Of a stretch of 64,000 nt of DNA, positions 1 through 12,500 are shown one piece after another (position 1 is the stretch's first letter; each line of letters starts with the position of its first letter). The notes below the pieces were generated by a model, which ran no database searches, had not been told where the DNA came from, and was given only the letters and a program-made list of their open reading frames with translations. The position numbers were made by a program, and so were the translations under genes. Source of the DNA: Azolla caroliniana (taxonomy: Eukaryota > Polypodiophyta); assembly GCA_043228905.1 (NCBI GenBank), contig JBHGNT010000006.1, positions 868,001 to 932,000 on the forward strand, read 5' to 3'.

Positions 1-3000
1 GTCCCTCTCCTTCTCGACTTGAACATTTGCCTTCTTGACTTTAACCAATGTTGGCCACAGTTAAGAGTTTTGTGCATCTAGTTAAATTGTCACCTTAACC
101 AACTACACCCCTCCATAGCAAAGCCAAATTTGTTTCCAACATGCTTTTCTTGTTTATCAGTGCATTATTGCCAAGTCTTATAATTTACAAACATTAAGTT
201 GGCAGCCACTTTTGATCTCTTTAAGCATGGTCATCTAATCCATCTTCCTTGTTATCATTCACTCATGTAGATAGATGCCAAATTATACTCACACTATGAT
301 TACAATCAAACATACTTCTATAGGTTTTGTGAAACTTTTACATATCTAACAAACTTCAATCCTTTTGCAATCTCACAACGAAGAGGGAATCCCATAGTAT
401 GTAAAGGCAAAAAATTAAATATGAACAAATGCTAGAAAAATGGCTCTTTGAAACTTACACATTGTGTCGAAGGAGGTTTCACAAACAACGAGAACATGAG
501 CAATATTTGAATATCTCACACTCAACTTCAATGTGTTTACATTTTCATGAATTCTATGGTTGCATCAGCAAATAGTGAATGGACATAAACCCAACTATAT
601 TGACGACACATTCGCACCCTTTTCATTGTCAACTCTTTTTAATGGCAATGTTCCATTGTTTTGGGTTCATTTTTTTAGGAAAGACGTGTTGTAGAGCCAT
701 TTTTATGAGCAAATGGTGACTATATTATGATTTATAATAAATTCAATATTAAAGTCTGCGTTAGAGACTTGACCCCGCAAACTTTAATATTGCATCAAAC
801 AAATTGACCATTGTGCACACCAATATTTGAATTTTAGAGTTTCGATAAACCAACCAAATTATGTTATGCAATGCATAAAGAATTTTTTGTTATGCCGTCC
901 AAAATTTTCATAATCATTAACGATATGATTGCGCAAATGTGTGTAGGGTTGAACAAGGAATGTAAAAATATAGACATTCATGGGTACGTTATGGATGTGT
1001 GAAGGATGCTACACTTGACGGTCTATGATTATGTTAATGAATGATTAATTGACAGTGGAATGTAGGGTCATATGTTCATGGGTATATCATGGATGTTTAC
1101 AGGATCTCTAGGTAAAATGGTGTAATTAGGATAATGGATTGTGGTTCATATGGAATGAAAATAAGAGATATAAAATCATGAATAGTATCATGTATAGGTT
1201 ACACAAACATCATGGATGTATCGCGCATGGGTCGTGGAGAGCAAACCCGCATTTTTTAAAACATGCCAATCTTCACTAAAAGCTTTGCGTCATCGGAATT
1301 CCCTGTGACAGACCTATTCTTTATCAATACCTACATGTGAGCAATCCTATCAATAAGACTACTTAAAATATAATGGTTAAATATTTGGAAATCAAAGTTA
1401 TACATACAAAATACTCGCCTAAGATTGCTTCCCACATCAAAGTCACTATGTAAATGTCGCATTATAAGACTAAGAATGAGTGTTTTATGACATGCATCCA
1501 TTCCCTTTACCACTATGTGCCCTTCTCCAATAATTAAATTTATCTCAGCCCAAGACCACCTACATCTACTACTCCTTGTATCTCACCTTTCATAGTACGT
1601 AACCCCTCCATCATTGTGTATCTTTATAGGTTCTCATCCACATCCACCTACTTTTCTAGATCCATCCCTCTACCTTTCCTTGGTTTGGGATGTGTCTACA
1701 TTGTGGTCACTAACAATATGAACCAACTTGATTTTTTGCTCGGATATTTATGAATGGTCATGGAACCTTATGACTACATTTCAATGGAATAAAGACTAAC
1801 TCATTGTTATTTCATTCTAATGGAACACAAAGTTTGCAATTAACATGTACTGTGTTCGTTTGTAGTGTAAGGATGACGTATGTATGTTAGTGATAATGTT
1901 ATATGTATATCTAAGCAAAGTAACTGCAAAAGGTTATATCGAAAAAGAATACAAGAAACATATTTTAATTGCACGTGACTTTATTGTTTCAAAGTTCATG
2001 ATATTTCTATGACTCTCAAGAATCCATTCTCATTTTGGATCCACGATGTTATGAAATGTTTAAGGTAGTATAATTATGGAATTACCTAATTGATGGCAAT
2101 GTATGTACCTTGAATATGATTGTCCAAGGATATTCCTTTAGGTTTGTCTCTAAAATGTTTAATGTAGCATGTCATTGACCTTGTTTTTGGTGCTAAAACT
2201 AATTTGCAAGGCAATATATTTTATAACACTAGAGACTCGAGAGCATCTATGATTTTGGCTAAAAAAAGAATGATGGCACCATGTGTATATAGATTGACTA
2301 TCATGATCTTATGCAATTTAATAGACATATTATGCAATAATTATTTCACAAAGGGATATTTACATTTTAGTTATTATAGAAATGCACATCAACATGAATT
2401 ATATGCATATGCACTTAATGCTGATCTAGTTTTTCTGAGTTGATGTTACAATCATGCAATTTCATGGACGTTTATGCTCTTGATTTTGGAATTTTTGTGG
2501 TCGTTTTCTGCTTTCATCTTGAAGATATACTCATGTATAAGGATGCCATTTTGAAATATTAGCAATACTTACAACGTTTAAGGAAAAGTGAATGTTTAAA
2601 CTTTATACAATATATTTGAAGTGTGAATATTAGACCTTTTTGTACTACCTTGAACATATTAGTGCAAATATCAGTTTGGCATAGAAGTTTCTTAGTCTTA
2701 CGTGCCATTGTAGTATCAGAACATATAAACAGAAAACAAAGGAATGTGCAACCTTTTCTATTTGTGAAGATAAGCATTTTACTAGTAATAATTGCCTATC
2801 TTCACAAATAGCAACATAGAGGAAAAGTAAATGAATCCCCAAACTCGCAGAATCCAAAAATACCATTGTATTTTTAAAATTACCCATATATCCCAAAATA
2901 TACTCTCCTCTGTCCACAAGTGTGTGTGTGAGTGTAAAAGAGCATTTAGAAACTTCTCGTCGAATCAAAGATGTGTAACGTACTATGCAAAAGAATCTAA

Positions 3001-3399
3001 CAAGTTTCTAGTCCTACCACAATAGTGAGACATTACTAAAAAAATGATTGTATGTATCTCACGACGGATTCGTAGAACTGATTAGATATGTACAAATCTA
3101 GTAATAATAACACCTAATAAGCTTTTTACTGACTTCTGGATTCGAATCAACAACTCGACTATGAAAGCGAAACTTTTGATCATTGAGTCACGTAGATAAC
3201 TTACATATTTATGTCATACTTAGCGAGGTATTTGGAAAAAAGTATGTGCTCTATTGGAGAGAGAGGTAATGTATGAGTACAAATTTGTCCCCGACATTTA
3301 ACAAGGATATGCGCAAGCTGCATCAAACAACAATTGTTTGTAGCATCCAAGGATGAATTGTTAATAGTAATAAAAAATAATTGCATGAGTATTATTCAT
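1..3399. other. AT-rich intergenic DNA, no gene seen
   Basis: No open frame here resembles a known protein on either strand; the short frames (60-107 codons) are overlapping and of random composition. The only structure is small hairpins: an inverted repeat around 748-795 (AATATTAAAGT arms) and a perfect 15-bp inverted repeat at 2758-2772 and 2797-2811. The stretch may contain old decayed repeats. Confidence 0.6.
2758..2811. repeat. Short inverted repeat (15-bp arms)
   Basis: Arms CTATTTGTGAAGATA at 2758-2772 and its exact reverse complement at 2797-2811 enclose an AT-rich 24-bp loop. No target-site duplication was seen, so a mobile origin is not shown. Confidence 0.6.
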
Positions 3400-3407
3400 A
3401 AATGTTA

Positions 3408-3711
3408 GGGAAAAGTACCAGGATACCCCTGAAAGTTTGTCTATTTACCAGAATGCCCCTGGAAGTTCCAAATTTACCAAACTACCCCTATGTCCAAAAA
3501 ATTACACTTTATAAAGTAATTATACACTCAATTATTTGGTAAATGGGTCTAGTTCGGGTCCATTTCTTCCATCTTTGGTAAATAGGGCTTGTAGATTTGA
3601 GTGTATAATTACTTTAATTTTTTGGACATAAGGGTAATTTGGTAAATTTAGAACTTCTAGGGGTATTCTGGTAAATAGACGAACTTCCAGGGGTATCCTG
3701 GTACTTTTCCC
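3408..3711. mobile_element. MITE of Mutator type (304 bp, 9-bp TSD)
   Basis: The element starts GGGAAAAGTACC and ends with the inverted copy GGTACTTTTCCC. The inverted arms run about 120 bp each with scattered mismatches, leaving a short AT-rich centre, so the whole is a foldback with no coding capacity. It is flanked by a perfect 9-bp duplication TAAATGTTA at 3399-3407 and 3712-3720. Long TIRs starting with G plus a 9-bp TSD are typical of the Mutator (MULE) superfamily; hAT elements normally make 8 bp. Confidence 0.85.
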
Positions 3712-3850
3712 TAAATGTTAAGTATGTTGTTGGCATAAGTGGTTGTAAGTATATACTCTTTATACGAACGGAATGCCGAATACGACGTATGATACGTATG
3801 TCATACTGAAGAGAAGCCGAGAAACAGAGGAAGAGAAGAGAAGAGAAGAG

Positions 3851-4128
3851 ATGGAGGCAGCGAGACCAGATCTCGCAGGTCTGTTTCGTGTGCCCCCTCC
3901 TCCCCGGGGCTCTCGTTCATCTCCCCATCTCCCCTCTTCTTCTTCTTCTTCTTCTTCTTCTTCTTCCTCTCTCTTCTTCTATGCTTCCTCCATCTTCCTC
4001 ATCCTCTCGGGAACCCTCTCCTTCCTCGCTTTCCTCTATGCTGCTATCCTCTGCAAAATTTTCCCTCCTCCTTCCTCACCTTCTTCGTCTGGACTATCTA
4101 AGCTCCTCACATTTATTCACAATGACTG
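3851..4128 (+). CDS. Possible first exon of an unidentified membrane-anchored protein
   Basis: An ATG at 3851 follows a purine-rich leader and opens a frame of about 92 codons: a short polar start, a proline-rich stretch, a serine run made by a (TCT)n microsatellite, then about 25 hydrophobic residues (FFYASSIFLILSGTLSF onward) that look like a membrane segment. It reaches a good splice donor, CTG/GTAAGT, at 4128/4129. I do not recognise the protein and found no convincing following exon before the convergent gene at 6506. A chance open frame is a real alternative. Confidence 0.3.
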
Positions 4129-4284
4129 GTAAGTGTCTTTCCTTTCATTTCATTCCACTTGCACACCGTTGGTTATGATGATCATGGCGATGAACTACGA
4201 CGACGGTGGTGGTGATGATGATGGGGACATGTGCTGATGTATTGTTTTCCTCATTGGGCCAGTAATATGGCATATGTGATTGAG

Positions 4285-4286
<2 letters not shown>

Positions 4287-4329
<43 letters not shown>

Positions 4330-4878
4330 CTGTTATAAGTTGGTTAAAGATAGAGCTTGGTAGGTGTTGTTTACATGACACATCATCTGATGTGTATGAC
4401 GGTGATAGCGAACGCTTGATGCACAATGACAATCTCATCTTCCATCCCATGCAAGAAAAGGTGTTTCTTTGAGGGCCATGCGATTGCATTTCTGATGGGA
4501 CATGTTCTTTCTGTACAATGATCGAGGAGGATAACACAAACGAACTTATATACTTGTTTGCTATAAAGTCATTTAAATTGCCATGCTATGACTCTGGCTG
4601 GACATTGTTTTAATATAAGGTAATATATGACTACCTTAGGAACACCACGATGTGTTCTTGTTTGATGTTCCCCATGGAGTATCAGAAGATGTACTGAAAA
4701 GAAATTCGATGTGGTAGTTCTCACATCTCAGCTCTCCAAGCGCATTGTCGTCAGTCAAGTTATTGTTATATCAACTAGTCATGCAAGGGCTCAGAAAGTT
4801 TACCTGGTCATAAATATCCTCACCGTTATAGGAAAAACAAGGGTTTTCTATGTCCACTACTTATATATGTGTGTGTGT

Positions 4879-4928
<50 letters not shown>
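4287..4928. repeat. Two (GA)n microsatellites
   Basis: Pure GA tracts lie at about 4287-4327 and 4880-4928. They create artificial RERERE or SLSLSL frames that are not genes. The DNA between them is non-coding as far as I can see. Confidence 0.8.
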
Positions 4929-4929
<1 letters not shown>

Positions 4930-4931
<2 letters not shown>

Positions 4932-6505
4932 ATTCATTGTTTACCAGGTACTATTGCCTATTGATCCCATTAACAGGTCCAGTAATTATAATTGCAGTTT
5001 ATCTCCATTGGTTGAGTATGAAACTTTTCAAGCATGCCTAATTGTAAATAATAACGTCCATACCATTTTCTATGGGTTGTGATTGCATCATAAACATTAT
5101 GGCGACGCCACCCAAATGGAGCAATCCATCCTCATTGATGTAGTTGGTATTCTCTTGGCTTTGTTGGTTCAATAACATAATATATGTTATGATATACTAT
5201 CATGCCTTGTGATGTCAAAACTGGTATGCAAGTTTTAAAGAAATTAATTGGATTAATGTTTACCGTTTACTTTGGTTTGCATTTTCCCTTAAAAAAAATT
5301 CTCATTAGTGGTGGTAACAATTTAGGTTATAATGTCAAAATCCATGCTTGAGATAAAGAGCTATCACACATGAATGATTCCATCAAACAAATGACAGTCT
5401 TGTGAGAACTCACGACGGAAAGTTGGATAAACTCTGAGGTTGCAACAATGGAAGCTTGGGGTAGTGAACTAAGAGGGAAGATTTAGCCATTGCCTCTTTT
5501 CTTGTATTTGATCATATACATATTGAACAGTTTACTTGCTTTATGTTTGTCAAACAATTTAGGCAGTTTTTGTTCATTGAACAATTACCATAATGACCAG
5601 GACATTTTTCATCATTCCCAATCAATAATTTCATGGATATATTTGACCTCTTCTATTACTCTGTCAAGGAGCGTGGAGAAACATCAAGCTAGCCTGTCAT
5701 AAATTATACAATATTACACCATACATACTTTTAAGGATCTTCTGAAGTAAGAAAATCCATATTTATCATGATTTCCCTGTATGCAAACCTTCTCAATTCC
5801 ATATTTATCAACCTCCAGATGTTAATGTAGTCATAACGTTTTATCTAATAACAAAATTGCAACACCTAGATGTTTCTGTCACCTACTAAAATTTATGTTG
5901 AAGATGAAAAATGGACGTCCTTCTAAAGTTCTCCTTATGTCTGACTGTGTTTAAGATGGGTAACAAATATAAAATAACTATACATAAATAAACAAATTAA
6001 TGGATCGACTTCAGACAGTATGTAGCAATTGATTTAAATTGAAGGCATGATTTCCTAGAAAAATAAAAATGCAAAAACATCACCCGTTTGGTAAATGTAT
6101 TAGACATGTTATGGTATAAACATATCACGAAAAACATCATTAATTAGCAAATTATCCAAGATACTGCCATAAAAGGTTAAGGAGTTGTTTTTGACAGTGG
6201 ATACAGACCACAAATAAATCCGTTAGTCCCATACAGCTTATTTGTTAATATACTAAAAGACTCATCAGCTTTCTGAATAGACTTGGCATGGACATATTAG
6301 GCAAGGAATCTCATGTGCAAATGCAGATGACTTCAGCATCTAATGCCAATCATCATAAAAAATATTACAAAATTTCCTACTTTACAAAAGCAATATCATA
6401 TCAGATACTCTATTTTTCTCACTTGCTATATTTTTAAATGTTACTTGCAAAAGTCTCATATGCATCTGCAAACAAATCTAACTTGTGGAAAGTTAGCAGA
6501 AATGC
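4930..6505. other. Non-coding, 3' flank of the APUM23-like gene
   Basis: AT-rich sequence with no recognisable exon, repeat or RNA gene. The part next to 6506 probably includes the 3' UTR of the minus-strand gene. Confidence 0.5.
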
Positions 6506-9500
6506 CTATTGAATCCTCTTCCTCTTCTTCACATCTATTGATTTATCCAAATTTGCATCTTTCACTCTCCTTTGATCAGAATCTTGAAGTTTATCCTGAT
6601 CTGATTGGTCAGTGCTTTCGAATCTGCTTCCATCCTTGAACACATCAGAAAATGCTTTCAAAGTACCTTCCTTGGCAGCCATTCGTTTTCTCCATTGTTC
6701 TGGGGCCTTAGAGTACCTGTAATTTAAAAAGACCATTATTGTTTGAAATTGATATCTTTTCACGAGCTTTATTTTGTTTTTAGTTTAGACAAAACTATGA
6801 CAGTTTTCATCATCTGGCACAATTGCATTTATACTATCATTTTTTCACTTCAACCTCACTTCATCACCCTAGGTTTCTCCCAGATCTCCAACCAATGCAA
6901 ATGCATATAGATCCACAGATGTGAGCATTTTCACATTTGGCAAGGTGCACACAACAAGATGAAAATGTATGATGCATGAACGTGTATTATCAAGAAAGAG
7001 GCTCAAAAAATCACGCAGGCAACTTTATAAAGGTTCAATCAAAGTTTAAACTAGACTACTCTCTGCTTGCTAATGTACCTGTTTGCGCCTTCATCAACTT
7101 CTAGACCATGCAAACAGCTTTATAAAGGTTTTAGGTTTAAATTGTAAGGCCTTCTGCTAACAGATGTACTTACTTAACCCTTCCATAACTCCTAATTACT
7201 TAGCTAGTTGTCTGCTTGTAGCACATGACCCCCTAGTTAGACATCAACCACAAAAACTCCATGTTATTATGTATGTTACTGGCCCGTTTCATAACTCAGC
7301 ACCTCAGTTTCAAATGAAGATCGCTAGAATTCTTGGTCAAGAGAAAACTCCCACAAACTGCATGCTCCAGTTATAACATGGTGAGACACAAAGAGAACTA
7401 TCAACACACTAAAACCAACTTCAATGAGAGTCCTACTTCTGCAAAGCTTACGAGAGACCTAACTAAATCCATCTTATTTTGTAGGCTTACAAACTGTATG
7501 CTCCAGCTATACCATGGTGAGACACAGAGAGCTATCAACACATTAAAGCCAACTTCAATGAGAGTCCTACTTCTGCAAAGCTTACGAGAGACCTAACTAA
7601 ATTCATCCTATACTGTAGGATTGAAAGGCCCATTTAGTGTCCATCATGACAGAAAGGAACTTCTTCTCTCCTTTTGCCTGGTTTTCCTGTATGCTCCAAA
7701 ATCATACTAAAAATATCATGCATTGCAACTCACATACCATGACCCTATGTAACTTCCAATTTTAGGACGCCTTGTAAAAACAACAGAAAAGTTTTGTCAA
7801 GTGGTAGTTTTTGTTTCTTAGAGAATATCTGTACCAATTTCATATAATATAAACAAGGACAAATGTTACACCATATTTCAACATTTAGAGCTAATACTAG
7901 ATAGTATTACATCAGTTTAGCACCCTCCAAAATCTTAATATCAATTCTACAACATCCAACTTCTGGACCTTAAATGAAATTCATGTATTAAAGCATCAGA
8001 GCAAATTAAAAGAATATTAAGGAGAACAATTTTCAGGTTTTACCCTGTCACGTCAAATTTTTTGACGAGATGTGGCCCGTGCTTAGTTTTCTCGAGTTCC
8101 ATCTGTACTAAAGCCAGCTCTGAGGTGATGGCCTCTTTCAGATCTAATTTCCCCACAGAAAAACACTTCTCAACAGTAAAAGAGCTACAGGTCTGCTTTG
8201 CTAGCTCTCCAAAATACCCTTTCAACCTAGAGATGAACAGATGATAATTGTAAATTAGAATGACAGATTAGTACAATAGTCAGGTAGCATACAGGCTTAC
8301 ATACTTTGAGAGCAGACGATTTTTCTGTTTCCACGGCGCAGTAGAAAGTAAAAAACTTTCAATCACATGACAACCCCCGAGATCCTTCACAGTCCATACA
8401 AGATCCGCAGGTTCCATGCTAATCAGGCTTAACCAAAACTGCTGGTTGCATTCCTGTATAGCATAATCAAACGAAATGCAAGAAGTTTTACACCCCTTGA
8501 AACTGGTAAACATGTCATGTTATGAAATAGAAACAAAAGAAAATTCAAATTGCATAAAACATCGACATTTCTGACCGAACTTGTGTGCAATTAAAAAATG
8601 AATATCTCAACAAGGTTTTAAAACCTCGCAATGTTCCAGATGAAGCATTTCTCTTTGTAAATGTATTGCAATGTCTGATTGAAAAATAAGTGTAGATACA
8701 GACCAAGAAAGAGATAAAAATAACTTAATGTCTTTTAAGAGGCCAAAATGACCTATAAGACCAAACAAGATATCACATCTTAGAATCAGAGGGAGACAGT
8801 AAGACAAGAATCTAAAAAGGCAAATCCAGCAGATTAACAATTTGAGATATAGCCTCAACATGATAAGACATGAGTGGATCCATAACCCAAAAGAGGCATT
8901 GACAAAGGGAATGTGTTTCAATAACAAAAATGCAAGAGATTATATAATATAAATTCAAATCAATAGAAAAAAGATAAGCAGTGTTTGGAAGGGTAAGAAT
9001 CTAGGAACTTGTATGTCAATTGATAACAAAGGAAAAAAACTAAAGAAAGATCAGCATTCTATTACTAAGTACAACGAGAAAATTCTTTGAATTAAAAGCA
9101 AGTTAAGTTAAATATCGAGTTCACATCAACATCCAATCAAAATCAAGGTCGTTCAAATTAGATCCTGAATTCACAAATGAAAAAGAAAAATTTAGAGTTT
9201 TCTTAGCAAGACCTGAGACTTGCAAGCCACTATTAAACTACCTAATAATTCTCAGACATCCATGATAGCATTTACCATTCAATCTACATTAGATGTATCA
9301 TATTTCAATCAGACTTGACTATGTCATGACACCACATTTCAGCTGTTTCATTCATTGACTTCACATTTTAGATTGATGAGTACAGATACATTTCGCAGTG
9401 ACCATGGCCACACACTAGCATTTTTCAAATCACAGCAGCAATATAAAAACAATATACAACTTCACCTCACAAATCTAACAAATGCCACATGATCCTTGAT

Positions 9501-12500
9501 ATGCAAGGCATTCATTTCATTTTTCAGATTAAATGTATCCAGAAATATAAACTAGTTAAAGGAATTTACAATCGCCACATTTAATAACTGAAAGAATTAG
9601 AATCAAAGAATACTTGCCTCTCGAAATTGGAAAATCAATTGAAGCATAGTACATCCAAGAACTGACATTTTAGTTCCAAACTGTGGCTTCCAATTTAGTG
9701 AACAGTTACTTCTGGCATAACATTCAAGGAATAATAGTCGTGAAACCAAAGAAGGCAGACAAGAACCATCGGGGGATAGTGCCTTCCCAAGCAATCTGCA
9801 AACCTTAAAATTTCAGGAAATAGGTTACACCTCCAATGCTGAAAAGTTGTTCCAATATAATATCAAGAGAATACATTTCACATACCTCTCCTTCATTGGA
9901 ATGAAACTTCTTACAAGCATTCAAAATGCTCACAATAATGCCTGATCGCATCCCCTTAATCAGTGTTGAGAAGTTAGTATTCAGCTCTGCAAGCAAAGAG
10001 TTCAACTGAAACGGGTACATTACTTTCTCTATCCTGCTCCCTCTCTCTCTCTCTCTCTGACTGTGTGGCAATCTTTGGGATCTACATAGAAATCTCTTAT
10101 TATATTATTAAAGAAGGGGATAGGGGTGTTCCGTTGCTGTATAATTGGATACCTACTCTCATATATGGTGAGAACCTGCCTGTTGAAACACCTCAGTGGG
10201 TGACCAGGTCAGGACCTGCTATCATGTCTGGACAGGACAAGGATGGATTATGTCACGTCAATGAGCAATGATGCAAATACTCGACTTATAGCACTAGGCG
10301 GACTACAGAGGATAGGTTAACAGACTCACTTGTGGCTGTTTGATACGCTTGCTACTCCTGCAATTCTTTATAAAGTGCAGATTTTGGGTACTAGCTTGAA
10401 CCATAATTGCAGATCAAGAGGCATATCTAATGGCTGGAGATTGATGGACGAACTTCTTGTGTCCATGATATCTGGAATGAGTTCAGGCCAAAGCATCTGT
10501 AACCCAAGAGATGTATCAGAGACACCAGGTTGCTTTTGAAGTTGAGATGGCTACCCTAGAAGCTTGTCAGGTCAGTGTTCTTTAATCATTGTACATGACA
10601 TCTTCCTTGGACATCAGAATGTATTCAGTATTCATGTATGGGTAATGTCTTTTTATTTTTCCTCTAGTCAAGAACCAACTATGATTCAGAATGTATTACA
10701 CCTGTCTCTCAATTAACCTATTCTCAATTTCTTGTATTACTGAGCATGGCTAAGATTGACATATTGTTGGAGGGATTTGACATCAACAACCAACATATTG
10801 TTGCTAATGGCTAAAAGGAAGCTGGCTTGTAAGGGCTTGACAGCTCCAACAGCCCACTAGTAGAAATCAACGGTTCGGCTCAAGCCTAAACTGAACCGCC
10901 AAACCGGTTTGACCTCGGTTTGGGATCGCTCAAACCAGTTAAGGCTTAATCGGCTTGGCTAAACCGATTTACAAAACGGTTTAGTTTAGGTTTGGAAACC
11001 CCCAAACCGGTTAAGGCTTAACTGGTTTGGTTTGGACAAACCAAACCGGTTAAGGCTTAACTGGTTTGGTTTGGACAAACCAAACCGGTTAAGCCTAAAC
11101 TGAACCATTGCCAATTCCTACCCACTACCATCCTCCAAATCTCTTCTACTACTCTTCATCAAAGTTTTGGAGGATGGTAGAAGAGATTTGGAGGATGATA
11201 GTGGGTAGGAATTGGCAATGGTTCGGTTTAGGCAAACCGGTTAAGCCTAAACCGAACCATTGCCAATTCCTACCCACTACCATCCTCCAAATCTCTTCTA
11301 CTACTCTTCATCAAAGTTTTGCTTTGGTAGCTCAAGAATATCCTCAGCTGTTGCAAATGCCCACTTTAGAAACCTCAACTATGACTATCTCAAAAGCTCT
11401 CTTCATTCATGGACTTCCTCATTTCAAAGTCTCCATACCTCATGTGCGGCTTGTGTGCATGAGAAGCATCACAAGAAATCTTTTCCCTCTGATGCTGTTC
11501 ATTGGCCACATCCATTTTGGAGTCAGTGCAGATGTGGTCCAATGAGACACAACTCTTGAAGGTGCATGCTATTTCAAATAAGACAACTCTCTAGCTGAAA
11601 ACCGACCTCCAAAAAGGTTTGAAAATTCAAATCTGACAATGGTGGTGGGTTAATTTCACATGCCTTCCATAGCTTTTGTTCGCAAAGAGGTATTAATCGT
11701 TAGTTTTCTGTCCAAAAAAATCCACAATAAAATAGAATGGTAGAAGGAAAGAATAGGACAGTCCACGAAATGGTTTGAGTGATGCTGTCTCAATCATATC
11801 TTCCTCTCAGCTTTTGGGGTAAAGCTATATACACAGCTATCTGTGTCACCAACTGTCGTCCTACTAAGCTAGTTGCTGAAATGACCCCTAAATAGGCATT
11901 TACAGGTGACAAACCCTTGTTTTCTCATCTTCTATTGTTTGGATCTGCTGCATATGTTTATATTTCAGTTTGAGTTTCTTAGATATTTCAGCTATTCTAA
12001 GGCATATCGACTATGGGACCCTCACACTAAATCCATTGTGCTTGCTAGGTATGTTTGTTTTTAAGAGTGACGTTTACAAGTCAAGAATTTGTCGTGGAGG
12101 TCCCTTCTCCTTCCTCTACTTCAGCTAACCCACTTACTTCCTCCCCTCCTATTTCATCTACTGAAACTTGATCCTTTCTGCCAACTTTCTATATTCAATC
12201 CTCATCTCCTACTACTCACAAACCTACCCCTCCACATCAATTTCCATGATCACATAATGCCACCCTTCACCATTCAGGTGACAAACTCTCAGCTTTTCAC
12301 TCTCTCTCTTTCTCTCTCTCTCTCTCTCCCCCCTCTGGTTTTCTGCAATGTCTGCCTAATCTCTGTATCCTGTGGTTATCTCTTTATCCATCGGTTACAA
12401 TTTGGGAAGGCCGAGTGAGGATCATGATGGATTGGCAGGTGAGCATTTATATCTATGCCTCTGACATCTTTCTCCCATTGCTAGCAAACATCTTTAATAG

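Noticed and set aside
4145-5041. Frames with SLSLSL or RERERE runs
   Set aside because: Produced by (GA)n/(CT)n microsatellites.
10065-10539. Plus-strand frames next to exon 6 of the APUM23-like gene as a new gene
   Set aside because: Part overlaps a LINE fragment and the rest has no recognisable protein features.
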